From NCBI GenBank assembly GCA_031286555.1, contig JAITUD010000389.1, forward strand, positions 1 through 21,053: DNA of 21,053 bases, given 5' to 3'. The stretch's first letter is position 1. Every line of letters starts with the position of its first letter. Below the pieces are notes generated by a model that saw nothing but the letters and a program-made list of their open reading frames with translations, was not told the DNA's origin and made no database searches. Source of the DNA: Microbacterium sp. GTDB taxonomy: Bacteria; Actinomycetota; Actinomycetes; Actinomycetales; Microbacteriaceae. Of the stretch, positions 6,360 to 13,573 are shown piece after piece. Made by a program: the position numbers and the translations under genes.

Positions 6360-9191
6360 ATGAGCATCAGCCGAGTCAGTCGGATCACGACCGATGCCCC
6401 CTACGGCAGCGACGTCGTCGCCTCGTCCACCCCGGCCATCGGCTGGGTGACGGAGTCCGATGAGAAAAGCTGGATCCAGTCTGCGGCTGACGTCGAGGTC
6501 TCCGTCGGCGAGGAGCAGCAGGTGGCCCGTATCGAGGGCCGCGAATCGGTGCGGGTCGCGTGGCCTTTCCGCGCCCTGCGCCCGCGTGAGACGGCGACCG
6601 TGCGCGTGCGTGTGGCGGGAGCAGACGGCGAATGGACCGACTGGAGTCGGCCGCGGAGAGTAATCGCAGGGCACCTTGCCGACGGGGAGTGGATCGCGCA
6701 CACGATCTCTGCGCCGGAACCCGATGGTTATGCGCAGCCGCGACTGCTGCGCGTGGAGTTCACCGTGCCCGGCTCGATAGCGCGCGCGACGCTCTACGCC
6801 ACCGCCGTCGGTGTCTACCAGGTCGCCGTCAACGGCACCGACGTCGACGATCACGTGATGAAGCCGGGCTGGACCGCATACCAGGAGCGCGTCGTGCACG
6901 AGAGCACGGATGTCACGGCGCTGTTGCGAAACGGGGAGAACGCGATCGGCGTGCGCCTGGCCGGCGGCTGGGCGACACAGCACTACGGGTTCGCCGGGAA
7001 CTGGCATCCGATCTACGCCGAGCAGCCGCGCTTCGCCGCGCAACTGGTCATCGAGCTCACGGACGGCACGTCCCAGGTGGTCATGACGGACGAGCACTGG
7101 CGCACGTCGAGCGGCCCGATCACCGAAAGCAACCTCTACAACGGGGAGTCCTACGACGCCCGCCTGGCCGTGGTCGACAGCGCGGGTCGTGGTTTCGCGG
7201 AGGCCGGATACTCGGCGTCCGACTGGGCGGCGGTGACCATCGCCGAACCCGTGCCGGTGCCCGAGGCGCAGGTCTCGCCGTTCGTCCGCCGCATCGAAGA
7301 GGTCGGCGTGAGCGACGTGATCACGACGCCGAGTGGGCGAACCGTTCTCGATTTCGGGCAGAACCTGGTCGGCAGGCTGCGCCTGCGCGTGAGCGGCCCC
7401 GCGGGGACCGTCATCACACTGCGACATGCCGAAGTCCTCGAACACGGCGAGCTCGGCGTGCGCCCGCTGCGAGAGGCGAGGGCCACGGACATGTACACGC
7501 TCTCCGGGCGGGGCGCGGAGGTCTGGGAGCCGGAGTTCACCTTCCACGGGTTCCGCTTCGCCGAGGTCGAAGGCTGGCCGGGCGAGCTGGACCCGGACGC
7601 GATCACCGCGGTCGTCATCCACAGCGACATGGAGCGCACCGGATGGTTCAAGACCTCGCATCCGCTGCTCGATAGGCTCCACGAGAACGTGGTGTGGGGG
7701 CTGCGCGGTAACTTCCTCAGTATCCCCACCGATTGCCCTCAGCGTGACGAGCGCCTGGGGTGGACGGGGGACATCCAGGTGTTCGCGCCCACGGCCAGCT
7801 TCCTCTACGACGTGCGCGGCTTCCTGGACTCGTGGCTGAAGGATCTCGAGATCGATCAGGTGGACGGCGTGGTGCCCTTCGTCGTGCCGAACGTGCTCGG
7901 CCCGGCCAGGCCGGCAGCGGCCTGGGGGGACGCCGCGACGATCGTGCCCTGGGTGATGCACGAGCGGTTCGCCGATCTGGAGCTGCTGCGCCGGCGGTAT
8001 CCGAGCATGAGGGCCTGGACGGATGCGCTCGTGGCGCGAGCCGGCGAGCGCAGGCTGTGGGAAGGATCGTTCCAGTTCGGGGACTGGCTCGACCCGGATG
8101 CTCCGCCGCAGAATGCGGCCAAGGCCAAGACGGATCCCGACATCGTCGCGAGCGCCTATCTCTTCCGCTCCGCGCAGATCGTTTCGCAGGCGGCCGGTCT
8201 GCTCGGCGAGGGCGACGATGAACGTGCGTACGCCACGCTGGCCGATGAGGTGCGTCAGGCGTTCGCAGCCGAGTACATCACGCCGGCGGGGCGGATGATG
8301 TCCGATGCCCAGACGGCGTACGCGCTGGCGATCATGTTCGATCTCGTCGATCCTTCGCTCCGCCAGGAGCTCGGGGATCGTCTGGCGACGCTGACCCGGG
8401 CGAACGGATACCACATCGGCACCGGGTTCGTCGGCACGCCGATCATTCAGGACGCGCTCACCCGCACCGGTCACCTCGAGTCGGCACGGCGGCTGCTGCT
8501 GCAGACGAGCAACCCGTCCTGGCTGTACCCGGTGACGATGGGCGCCACCACGATCTGGGAGCGGTGGGACTCGATGCTGCCGGACGGCTCCATCAACCCG
8601 GGGGAGATGACCTCCTTCAACCACTACGCGCTCGGTGCCGTGGCGGACTGGTTGCACCGGACGGTCGCCGGACTCGCACCGGCCGCGCCCGGATACCAAC
8701 GCCTCACGATCGCGCCGCACGTGCTGCGCGGGGTGGACAGTGCTTCGGCGGAGCACAGCACGCCGTACGGCCATGCTCGATCCGGGTGGGAGCGACGCGG
8801 CGAGGTGATCGTCGTCGAGGCGGTCATCCCGCCGAACACGAGCGCCGACGTGTTGCTGCCCGACGGTGCGACGCTTGTCGTCGGATCGGGAACGTACGCC
8901 TGGGAGGTGCGCATGGCCACAGACCTGCAAGCGGCTGCCGCAGTCTCGCTCTCGTCGACGCTCGACTGCATCATCGATGACGAGCCGGCGCACGGCGTGC
9001 TCATGGCGGAACTCATGCGCATCGACGACGGTGCGGGCGACATCGTTCGCTCGCACACCTCCTGGGGTGCGGGCACGACGGTCGCCGAACTGCTGCAGTC
9101 GTTCGTGGGCGCGGACCTGACCGAGGCAGTCGCCGAGGGCTTCGCGGACCTGAACGAGCGCCGGGGCGCGGGCGTCCGGAACGGGGGCTGA
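6360..9191 (+). CDS. Alpha-L-rhamnosidase, glycoside hydrolase family 78
   Basis: This 943-residue inverting glycosidase removes terminal alpha-L-rhamnose from oligosaccharides or glycosides. The N-terminal half has beta-sandwich features (ARLYATAVGVYQV-like region, GWTAYQERV, NAIGVRLAGGW, TLDFGQN-like LDFGQNLVGR). The catalytic (alpha/alpha)6 barrel starts near residue 425 and carries CPQRDERLGWTGD with D463, E464, W468 and D471. Later come GDWLDP and TTIWERWDS, where E734 is the likely general base. There is no signal peptide, so it should act in the cytoplasm on imported substrate, matching the divergent sugar transporter. GAGGAGAG lies about 6 nt before the ATG. The final 95 or so residues, after the usual C-terminal beta domain, form an extra helical, acidic tail without a family I recognise. 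Confidence 0.96.
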   Translation: MSISRVSRITTDAPYGSDVVASSTPAIGWVTESDEKSWIQSAADVEVSVGEEQQVARIEGRESVRVAWPFRALRPRETATVRVRVAGADGEWTDWSRPRRVIAGHLADGEWIAHTISAPEPDGYAQPRLLRVEFTVPGSIARATLYATAVGVYQVAVNGTDVDDHVMKPGWTAYQERVVHESTDVTALLRNGENAIGVRLAGGWATQHYGFAGNWHPIYAEQPRFAAQLVIELTDGTSQVVMTDEHWRTSSGPITESNLYNGESYDARLAVVDSAGRGFAEAGYSASDWAAVTIAEPVPVPEAQVSPFVRRIEEVGVSDVITTPSGRTVLDFGQNLVGRLRLRVSGPAGTVITLRHAEVLEHGELGVRPLREARATDMYTLSGRGAEVWEPEFTFHGFRFAEVEGWPGELDPDAITAVVIHSDMERTGWFKTSHPLLDRLHENVVWGLRGNFLSIPTDCPQRDERLGWTGDIQVFAPTASFLYDVRGFLDSWLKDLEIDQVDGVVPFVVPNVLGPARPAAAWGDAATIVPWVMHERFADLELLRRRYPSMRAWTDALVARAGERRLWEGSFQFGDWLDPDAPPQNAAKAKTDPDIVASAYLFRSAQIVSQAAGLLGEGDDERAYATLADEVRQAFAAEYITPAGRMMSDAQTAYALAIMFDLVDPSLRQELGDRLATLTRANGYHIGTGFVGTPIIQDALTRTGHLESARRLLLQTSNPSWLYPVTMGATTIWERWDSMLPDGSINPGEMTSFNHYALGAVADWLHRTVAGLAPAAPGYQRLTIAPHVLRGVDSASAEHSTPYGHARSGWERRGEVIVVEAVIPPNTSADVLLPDGATLVVGSGTYAWEVRMATDLQAAAAVSLSSTLDCIIDDEPAHGVLMAELMRIDDGAGDIVRSHTSWGAGTTVAELLQSFVGADLTEAVAEGFADLNERRGAGVRNGG

Positions 9192-9221
9192 GTGCGCCGA
9201 GGAGAGACCCTGCGCATGCCG

Positions 9222-9227
9222 TACACT
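9222..9227 (+). promoter_or_regulatory. Possible -10 element upstream of the LacI-type gene
   Basis: TACACT fits TAnnnT and lies 32 nt before the GTG start, but there is no convincing -35. The gene may instead be cotranscribed with the rhamnosidase gene, which ends 68 nt upstream. Confidence 0.35.
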
Positions 9228-9259
9228 CGCGGTCACATCGTGTTCGGAGGAGGAGAGCA

Positions 9260-10267
9260 GTGGCAGTGAGTGTGCGGGATGTCGCAGCTGCAGCCGGTGT
9301 GTCCGTCGGCACGGTCTCCAACGTCCTGAACCGCCGGGAGAAGGTCGCCGCGTCGACGGTGGAACGGGTTCAGGCCGCGATCGAGGAGTTGGGTTTCGTC
9401 CGGAACGATGCGGCCAGGCAACTCAGGGCCGGCCGCAGTCGCAGCATCGGTCTTCTCGTCCTGGACGTGAGTAACCCGTTCTTCGCTGATGTGGCCCGCG
9501 GCGCCGAGGAGCGCGCCGACCTGGAGCACATGTCGGTGCTCCTCGGCAACAGTGATGAGGATCCGGTCAGGGAGGCGCGCTATCTGGAGCTGTTTCAGGA
9601 ACAGCGGGTCAACGGCGTGCTGATCACACCCGCCTCGGCGGAGACGGCCACACTGACCCGGCTGACCGAGTCGGGTATCGGCGTCGTGCTGGTGGACCAC
9701 GAGATCCCCGGAAGCGACTTCTGGTCGGTCGCCGTGGATGACGTCGAGGGCGGATACCTGGCGGTGGCGCACCTGTTGGCTATCGGCCGGCGCCGGATCG
9801 CCTTCGTCGGAGGCCCCTCGTCTTTCGCGCAGGTGGCGAATCGTCTGATCGGCGCCAGACGCGCAGTGGACGAGGTGCCTGGTGCCGAGCTTGAGGTGAT
9901 CGAGATGCCGGCACTCAGCGTGTTGCACGGTCGCGCGGCCGGTGGAGGGATCGTCGCCAGGGCGGCCGCGGGCAGACCGGATGCGATCTTCGCGGCCAAC
10001 GATCTGCTCGCCGTGGGGTTGATGCAGGCGCTGACGATGCGCAGCACTGTGCGCATCCCCGAGGACATTGCGCTGATCGGCTACGACGACATCGACTTCG
10101 CATCTTCGACCGTGGTGCCGATGAGTTCCATCCGTCAGCCAGCACGTCTGATCGGGTACACGGCCATGGAGCTGCTGCTGAAGTCCATGGACGGTGCGGA
10201 TGAGCCGGGCGAGCGGCGGGTGCGTTTCCAGCCGGAGCTGGTCGTGCGCCACTCGACCGTGGGATGA
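9260..10267 (+). CDS. LacI-family transcriptional regulator, probable rhamnose-locus repressor
   Basis: This 335-residue protein has the classical LacI layout. An N-terminal helix-turn-helix VRDVAAAAGVSVGTVSNVLN (residues 5-24) is followed by the hinge helix RQLRAGRS and a periplasmic-binding-protein-like sugar domain (IGLLVLDVSNPFFADVARG, VDHEIP, HLLAIGRRRIAFVGG, AIFAANDLLAVGLMQAL, IALIGYDDIDFA). The GTG at 9260 is preceded by a strong GGAGGAGGAG ribosome-binding site 4 nt upstream. Family members usually release DNA when they bind a sugar or sugar phosphate. Its position next to the rhamnosidase and the two CG- or CA-centred palindromes in the divergent promoter region suggest it represses both rhamnose transcripts. 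The inducer cannot be read from the sequence. Confidence 0.93.
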   Translation: MAVSVRDVAAAAGVSVGTVSNVLNRREKVAASTVERVQAAIEELGFVRNDAARQLRAGRSRSIGLLVLDVSNPFFADVARGAEERADLEHMSVLLGNSDEDPVREARYLELFQEQRVNGVLITPASAETATLTRLTESGIGVVLVDHEIPGSDFWSVAVDDVEGGYLAVAHLLAIGRRRIAFVGGPSSFAQVANRLIGARRAVDEVPGAELEVIEMPALSVLHGRAAGGGIVARAAAGRPDAIFAANDLLAVGLMQALTMRSTVRIPEDIALIGYDDIDFASSTVVPMSSIRQPARLIGYTAMELLLKSMDGADEPGERRVRFQPELVVRHSTVG

Positions 10268-10292
10268 GCTCTGCAGTTCCCGGATGGTCTCA

Positions 10293-10335
10293 GCCCCGCA
10301 GCATCCGAAACGGGTGTGCGTGTCGGATCCGGGGC
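10293..10335 (+). terminator. Weak stem-loop downstream of the LacI-type gene
   Basis: GCCCC (10293-10297) pairs with GGGGC (10331-10335), and ATCCGA (10303-10308) pairs with TCGGAT (10323-10328), with an asymmetric internal loop between them. No T-run follows, so termination activity is uncertain. Confidence 0.3.
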
Positions 10336-10345
10336 GAGGGCTCGG

Positions 10346-10375
10346 TTCGCCTGACCCTGATCGACCCGTTATGAT
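10346..10375 (+). promoter_or_regulatory. Promoter of tRNA-Ser(GCT)
   Basis: TATGAT (10370-10375) is a near-consensus -10 with a weak -35 (TTCGCC, 10346-10351) 18 bp upstream. It lies 32 nt before the mature tRNA 5' end. Confidence 0.5.
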
Positions 10376-10407
10376 GGACGGACGTGCGCAGCTGAGGCTT
10401 CGCGCAT

Positions 10408-10499
10408 GGAGACGTCGCATAGTCAGGCCTAGTGCACCACCCTGCTAAGGTGGAGTCCCCTCACGGGGACCGAGGGTTCAAATCCCTCCGTCTCCGCCA
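10408..10499 (+). tRNA. tRNA-Ser(GCT)
   Basis: The 92-nt class II tRNA has a 7-bp acceptor stem (GGAGACG with CGTCTCC), discriminator G and an encoded CCA (10497-10499). The anticodon stem CCACC/GGTGG encloses the loop CTGCTAA with anticodon GCT at 10444-10446. A long variable arm GTCCCC-TCAC-GGGGAC marks it as serine type. The T arm contains GGTTCAAATCC. It reads AGC and AGU codons. Confidence 0.96.
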
Positions 10500-10547
10500 A
10501 TGCGAAAGGCCCCCAGGACGAAGTCCTAGGGGCCTTTCGCATTGGCG
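10495..10547 (+). terminator. Long hairpin terminator overlapping the tRNA-Ser 3' end
   Basis: The left arm (10495-10513) and right arm (10529-10547) are perfectly complementary over 19 bp. After one C-A mismatch, five more pairs (AGGAC/GTCCT) close a GAA loop, giving 25 positions in the stem. The left arm includes the last acceptor base, the discriminator and the CCA of the tRNA. The T-rich part is weak (CCTTTCGCATT). It probably ends tRNA transcription and may affect 3'-end processing. Confidence 0.8.
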
Positions 10548-10668
10548 CAGACGGGTGGCACTTCGAACAACAGGGCCCCACGCGGCCCGAGGCTCCGCGC
10601 GCCGCCCACTTCTCGAGTCGCGACCCGATCTTCTCAACGAGGCGGCGCGTGGAGTGGCCGCGTGGGAC

Positions 10669-10679
10669 TCAAATCCCTC
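10669..10679 (+). repeat. 11-nt copy of the tRNA-Ser T arm
   Basis: TCAAATCCCTC occurs in the tRNA-Ser T arm at 10478-10488 and again here, in the otherwise gene-free 10548-10846 interval. GGG also lies just upstream in both places. It may be a vestige of a tRNA gene or of an old integration event, or chance. Confidence 0.45.
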
Positions 10680-10700
10680 GCGAGCCGCGAGCCGCGAGCC
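10680..10700 (+). repeat. Short tandem repeat, three copies of GCGAGCC
   Basis: Three perfect 7-bp units are followed by a fourth degenerate one (GCGCGCC). Apart from this, the T-arm copy and the monooxygenase promoter, I see nothing in the interval 10548-10846: no convincing ORF and no RNA gene. Confidence 0.7.
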
Positions 10701-10761
10701 GCGCGCCGGCCCCGGCCCGCGCCGGACGCATTCCCCGCGCCACCCGCGCACCGGGCCCGAA

Positions 10762-10791
10762 TTGTCCGGCCCACCGCTCCGCCCCTAACCT
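10762..10791 (+). promoter_or_regulatory. Promoter of the FAD monooxygenase gene
   Basis: TTGTCC (10762-10767) and TAACCT (10786-10791) are separated by 18 bp. Just after the expected start of transcription, GCGTCC (10807-10812) and GGACGC (10819-10824) form an inverted repeat around ATCGAC, which could be an operator or a leader hairpin. Confidence 0.5.
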
Positions 10792-10846
10792 CGACCATTG
10801 ACGGATGCGTCCATCGACGGACGCGCCTGAGGACGGAGAGACGAAC

Positions 10847-11971
10847 GTGCCGATTCACAGCGCCCTGATCGTCGGTGGCGGGTTCACCGGACTCTCGACG
10901 GCGATCGCCCTCGCCCAGTGCGGGGTGCAGGTCTCCCTCGTCGACAGGGCGCCCGAGTGGACTCGCGTCGGCCACGGGATCACGATCCAGGGCAACGCCC
11001 TGCGAGCTTTCGCGGAGATCGGCGTCATCGACGAGGTGCTCGCCGTCGGCGAGCCGGAGGACTCAGTCACGCTGTACTTCGCGGACGGACGGGTCATGGC
11101 CGAGATGCCGACGCCCCGCACCGGCGGCGACGACCTGCCTGCGACCATCGGCGCCCTCCGCCCCGACGTCCACGAGATCCTGGTGCGCAGGGCTGAGGCT
11201 CTCGGCGTCGAGATCCGACTCGGACTCGAACTGGTGTCGTTCGAGAACGGTGAGGACTGGGCGTCATCCGTGCTCTCCGACGGCACCGCGGAGAACTGGG
11301 ACGTCATCGTCGTCGCCGAGGGCATCACGTCGCAGACCAGGCCGAAGCTCGGAATCACCGAGGACCGGGCCCCGAGCGGGCTCGGCATCTGGCGCGCTGT
11401 GACCTCCCGCACGCCGGAGATGACGGGCGGCATGGCCTTTCCCTCCGACGGCAGCGGGGCCTTCAAGGTGGGCTACACGCCGGTCGGAGCCGACGAGTGC
11501 TACATCTTCGTGCTGTGCCCGCCGGAGCGCCCGGACAACGGCCTCGAGGACTGGCAGGAGGTGCAGCGCCTGATGGCGAACTTCCACGGTCCGTTCGACC
11601 GTCTGCGCGAATCGGTCGGACCCGACACATTCCTGAACTTCCAGGAGATCGAGTGGATCTTCGTCGAGGGTCCGTGGCATCGGGGCCGTGTCATAGCGCT
11701 CGGCGAAGCCGTGCACGCCGTCCCGCCGCTGATCGCGCAGGGCGCTGCGCAGTGCGTCGAGGACGCGGTCCTGTTCGCCGAGTACGTCACCACGGACGGC
11801 GACTTCGAGACTCAGGTCGCCGCGTTCCATGAGCGGCGGGTGCGTCGCGTGAAGGGCGTGGTGGATGCTTCGCTGCAGCTCGCGACCTGGGAGCTGAACC
11901 CCGGGACTCCGGGTGCGGACCCCGGCAGGGTGATGGGGGAGGCGCTCGGCGCGCTGATCCCGGCGCCATGA
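10847..11971 (+). CDS. FAD-dependent monooxygenase (class A flavoprotein hydroxylase family)
   Basis: This 374-residue protein resembles the single-component aromatic hydroxylase family (salicylate or 3-hydroxybenzoate hydroxylase-like), which uses FAD and NAD(P)H. The N-terminal dinucleotide fold is GGGFTGLSTAIAL, followed by HGITIQGNALRA. The second motif reads VVAEGITSQTR, with E158 where the family's DG motif has Asp. The third reads GEAVHAVPPLIAQGAAQCVEDA, with E287 where the FAD-contacting GD motif has Asp. The GTG at 10847 follows GGAGAG with 6-nt spacing; an in-frame ATG at 10805 would overlap the leader inverted repeat and is less likely. No substrate can be assigned, and the gene stands alone with a promoter upstream and the acyltransferase 25 nt downstream. 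Confidence 0.88.
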   Translation: MPIHSALIVGGGFTGLSTAIALAQCGVQVSLVDRAPEWTRVGHGITIQGNALRAFAEIGVIDEVLAVGEPEDSVTLYFADGRVMAEMPTPRTGGDDLPATIGALRPDVHEILVRRAEALGVEIRLGLELVSFENGEDWASSVLSDGTAENWDVIVVAEGITSQTRPKLGITEDRAPSGLGIWRAVTSRTPEMTGGMAFPSDGSGAFKVGYTPVGADECYIFVLCPPERPDNGLEDWQEVQRLMANFHGPFDRLRESVGPDTFLNFQEIEWIFVEGPWHRGRVIALGEAVHAVPPLIAQGAAQCVEDAVLFAEYVTTDGDFETQVAAFHERRVRRVKGVVDASLQLATWELNPGTPGADPGRVMGEALGALIPAP

Positions 11972-11983
11972 CCCTCCACCCGG

Positions 11984-11989
11984 ATAGGG
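11984..11989 (+). promoter_or_regulatory. -10 element giving a near-leaderless acyltransferase mRNA
   Basis: TAGGGT ends seven bases before the second base of the GTG start at 11997 (six bases, GACGAG, intervene), so transcription would begin at or next to the start codon. There is no convincing Shine-Dalgarno. Confidence 0.45.
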
Positions 11990-11996
11990 TGACGAG

Positions 11997-12704
11997 GTGA
12001 CAACCCCCGCTGCTTCACGCCCCCGCACGCCTCACGTCGGCGCCGTCTACTTCATCGGGCGGGCGATTCTGCGGCCGGTGTTTTGGGTCCTCTATCGCCC
12101 GCGCATCGTCGGGCGGGCGAACCTCCCCGAGCGCGGCGCGGTGCTGCTGGTCAGCAATCATCTGTCGTCGCTCGACACGCTCATCATCCCGACATCCGCG
12201 ACCCGTCCGGTGCAGTTCCTCATCAAGGCGTCGTATTTCGCGGGATCGGGCATGATCGGACGGTTCAAGCGCTGGTTCTTCGGATCGATAGGCGGCGTGC
12301 CGGTGCACCGCGCGACCGGACGGGACGCCCGTGCAGCGCTCGATGCGGGCAGCAGCATCCTGCGCGCCGGCAGCGTGTTCGCGGTGTTCCCCGAGGGCAC
12401 CCGGTCACGTGACGGCAAGCTGCACGATGGGCACGGCGGCGCGGCCTGGATGGCGCGCGACACGGGCTCGGCGGTCGTGCCCGTCGGCCTGATCGGCACC
12501 GGCGCGGTGAAGCCTCTGAGTCATCTGCTGCCGGGGAGGCCGCGGGTGGAGGTGCATTTCGGCGAGCCGCTCGATCTGACCGATCTCGAGAGCGTCCCGG
12601 ACGGCAGGGCCCGTCGCGAGATCACCGAGCGCATGATGGCCGCGATCGCTCGCCTGAGCGGGCAGGAGCGCTCAGGAAGCGTGAATGCGACCTCGCGCGA
12701 CTGA
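11997..12704 (+). CDS. 1-acyl-sn-glycerol-3-phosphate acyltransferase (PlsC family)
   Basis: This 235-residue membrane-associated acyltransferase should convert lysophosphatidate to phosphatidate in phospholipid synthesis, or a related acyl transfer. Motif I is NHLSSLD (NHx4D, catalytic His and Asp). Motif II/III features are the GGVPVHRATGRDA region followed by FPEGTRSRDG. Motif IV is near VVPVGLIGTGAV. The N-terminus carries a hydrophobic anchor AVYFIGRAILRPVFWVLY. The GTG start at 11997 lies right after a TAnnnT box, suggesting a leaderless transcript. The C-terminal 25 residues are variable. Actinobacteria often have several PlsC paralogues, so the exact acceptor is uncertain. Confidence 0.9.
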   Translation: MTTPAASRPRTPHVGAVYFIGRAILRPVFWVLYRPRIVGRANLPERGAVLLVSNHLSSLDTLIIPTSATRPVQFLIKASYFAGSGMIGRFKRWFFGSIGGVPVHRATGRDARAALDAGSSILRAGSVFAVFPEGTRSRDGKLHDGHGGAAWMARDTGSAVVPVGLIGTGAVKPLSHLLPGRPRVEVHFGEPLDLTDLESVPDGRARREITERMMAAIARLSGQERSGSVNATSRD

Positions 12705-12720
12705 TTCCCAGTCGTCACCT

Positions 12721-12728
12721 GCTAGCAT
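12721..12728 (+). promoter_or_regulatory. Extended -10 promoter upstream of the cold-shock gene
   Basis: An upstream TG-C before TAGCAT (12723-12728) forms an extended -10, 19 nt past the acyltransferase stop. No good -35 is visible. Transcription from here would give a leader of about 455 nt before the cold-shock ATG, or serve an upstream start at GTG 12751. Confidence 0.4.
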
Positions 12729-12750
12729 GAGGTGTTCACAGGGAACGGGA

Positions 12751-13395
12751 GTGTCACATCCTCCTCGCCCCTGCCTCGCCCCGTTCACGGGCCTCCGCGC
12801 GCATAACGCGCCCCACCGACTTCCTCCTGCGACCGGCCAAAGATGGCGCGGATCGCGAATCACTGAAAGACTGTTACACATCTTCATCTCTGCAGCACCC
12901 GCTTCGGCGCTCTCCTGGCGCCAGGCCGATCACGACGTTCACGTCGCCACTCGCGACGGTGAGTACGCCGGCCATGTCGTCATCGACTCCGACGACCATG
13001 TTCTCGTCTTCGGGCCCGTCGGCGAGCACCTCGCCGCATCCGCCTCTCTGGATGCCGCGCGCAGCGCGCTCGAGGCCCACACGACCCCTGCGCCGGACCA
13101 CCTGTCCGCGCAGCTCCATACCCCGCGCCGGCGTCGCCGACGCGGTTTCACGGATCACTCCCGTGGTCCCAGACAACGAAGGAATGACGTCATGGCCACT
13201 GGCACCGTCAAATGGTTCAACGCAGACAAGGGCTTCGGCTTCATCGCTCCCGACGACGGCTCCGCCGACCTGTTCGCGCACTTCAGCGCGATCCAGGGCA
13301 ACGGATACCGCAGCCTGGACGAGAACCAGAAGGTGGAGTTCGACGCAGAGCAGGGCCCCAAGGGCATGCAGGCGGCGAACATCCGTCCCCTCTGA
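12751..13395 (+). CDS. Uncertain: small unknown domain read in frame into the cold-shock protein
   Basis: The frame of the cold-shock gene is open far upstream. Codons from about 12910 to 13110 have strong G/C third-position bias and give a plausible beta-rich domain (WRQADHDVHVATRDGEYAG, HVVIDSDDHVLVFGPVG, then helix SLDAARSALEAH), followed by an Arg-rich linker and then the cold-shock domain with no stop between. The only nearby conventional start is GTG 12751 with AGGGA 6 nt before it, but 12754-12880 does not look well conserved or coding. Options are a longer two-domain isoform of the cold-shock protein, a separate small protein whose start I cannot see, or an untranslated leader that happens to be open. 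I do not recognise the domain. Confidence 0.35.
   Translation: MSHPPRPCLAPFTGLRAHNAPHRLPPATGQRWRGSRITERLLHIFISAAPASALSWRQADHDVHVATRDGEYAGHVVIDSDDHVLVFGPVGEHLAASASLDAARSALEAHTTPAPDHLSAQLHTPRRRRRRGFTDHSRGPRQRRNDVMATGTVKWFNADKGFGFIAPDDGSADLFAHFSAIQGNGYRSLDENQKVEFDAEQGPKGMQAANIRPL
13192..13395 (+). CDS. Cold-shock protein (CspA family)
   Basis: This 67-residue single cold-shock domain is an OB-fold RNA/DNA chaperone. It starts MATGTVKWFNADKGFGFI, with the RNP1 motif KGFGFI, and continues with DLFAHFS (RNP2) and KVEFDAEQGPKGMQAANI, which is the full length of the family. The ATG at 13192 has AAGGA 8 nt upstream. A strong terminator follows 21 nt after the stop. The long region upstream may act as a regulated 5' leader, as in other csp genes, or encode an N-terminal extension. 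Confidence 0.96.
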   Translation: MATGTVKWFNADKGFGFIAPDDGSADLFAHFSAIQGNGYRSLDENQKVEFDAEQGPKGMQAANIRPL

Positions 13396-13416
13396 TCTCT
13401 GATCACTGACGCGAGC

Positions 13417-13444
13417 GGGCGGTCGGACCTCGGTCCGGCCGCCC
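13417..13444 (+). terminator. Terminator of the cold-shock gene
   Basis: GGGCGG-T-CGGAC pairs with GTCCG-G-CCGCCC around a CTCG tetraloop; the single T-G position is a wobble pair in RNA. The run TTCC after it is short, as is common in high-GC actinobacteria. Confidence 0.75.
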
Positions 13445-13490
13445 GTTCCGCATGTCGGGATCCATGCAGGTTGCGGAATGTGACCCCGCG

Positions 13491-13496
13491 TACTGT
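13491..13496 (+). promoter_or_regulatory. Possible -10 of the desaturase gene
   Basis: TACTGT fits TAnnnT and lies downstream of the cold-shock terminator. TTGCGG at 13471 is only 14 bp upstream, shorter than a normal spacer. The expected transcript would begin near 13503. Confidence 0.35.
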
Positions 13497-13573
13497 GAGG
13501 GGAAGCGATCGGCAGCCGCCTTTGGCTTCGTCCCGATCGTTCCCGACGGTCGGTCACACCTAAGGCGCCGATC

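Noticed and set aside
6312..9236. 974-codon open frame on the minus strand opposite the rhamnosidase
   Set aside because: It is the complementary shadow of a high-GC gene: the product is rich in Arg, His and Gly repeats with no domain, while the plus strand encodes a clear GH78 enzyme.
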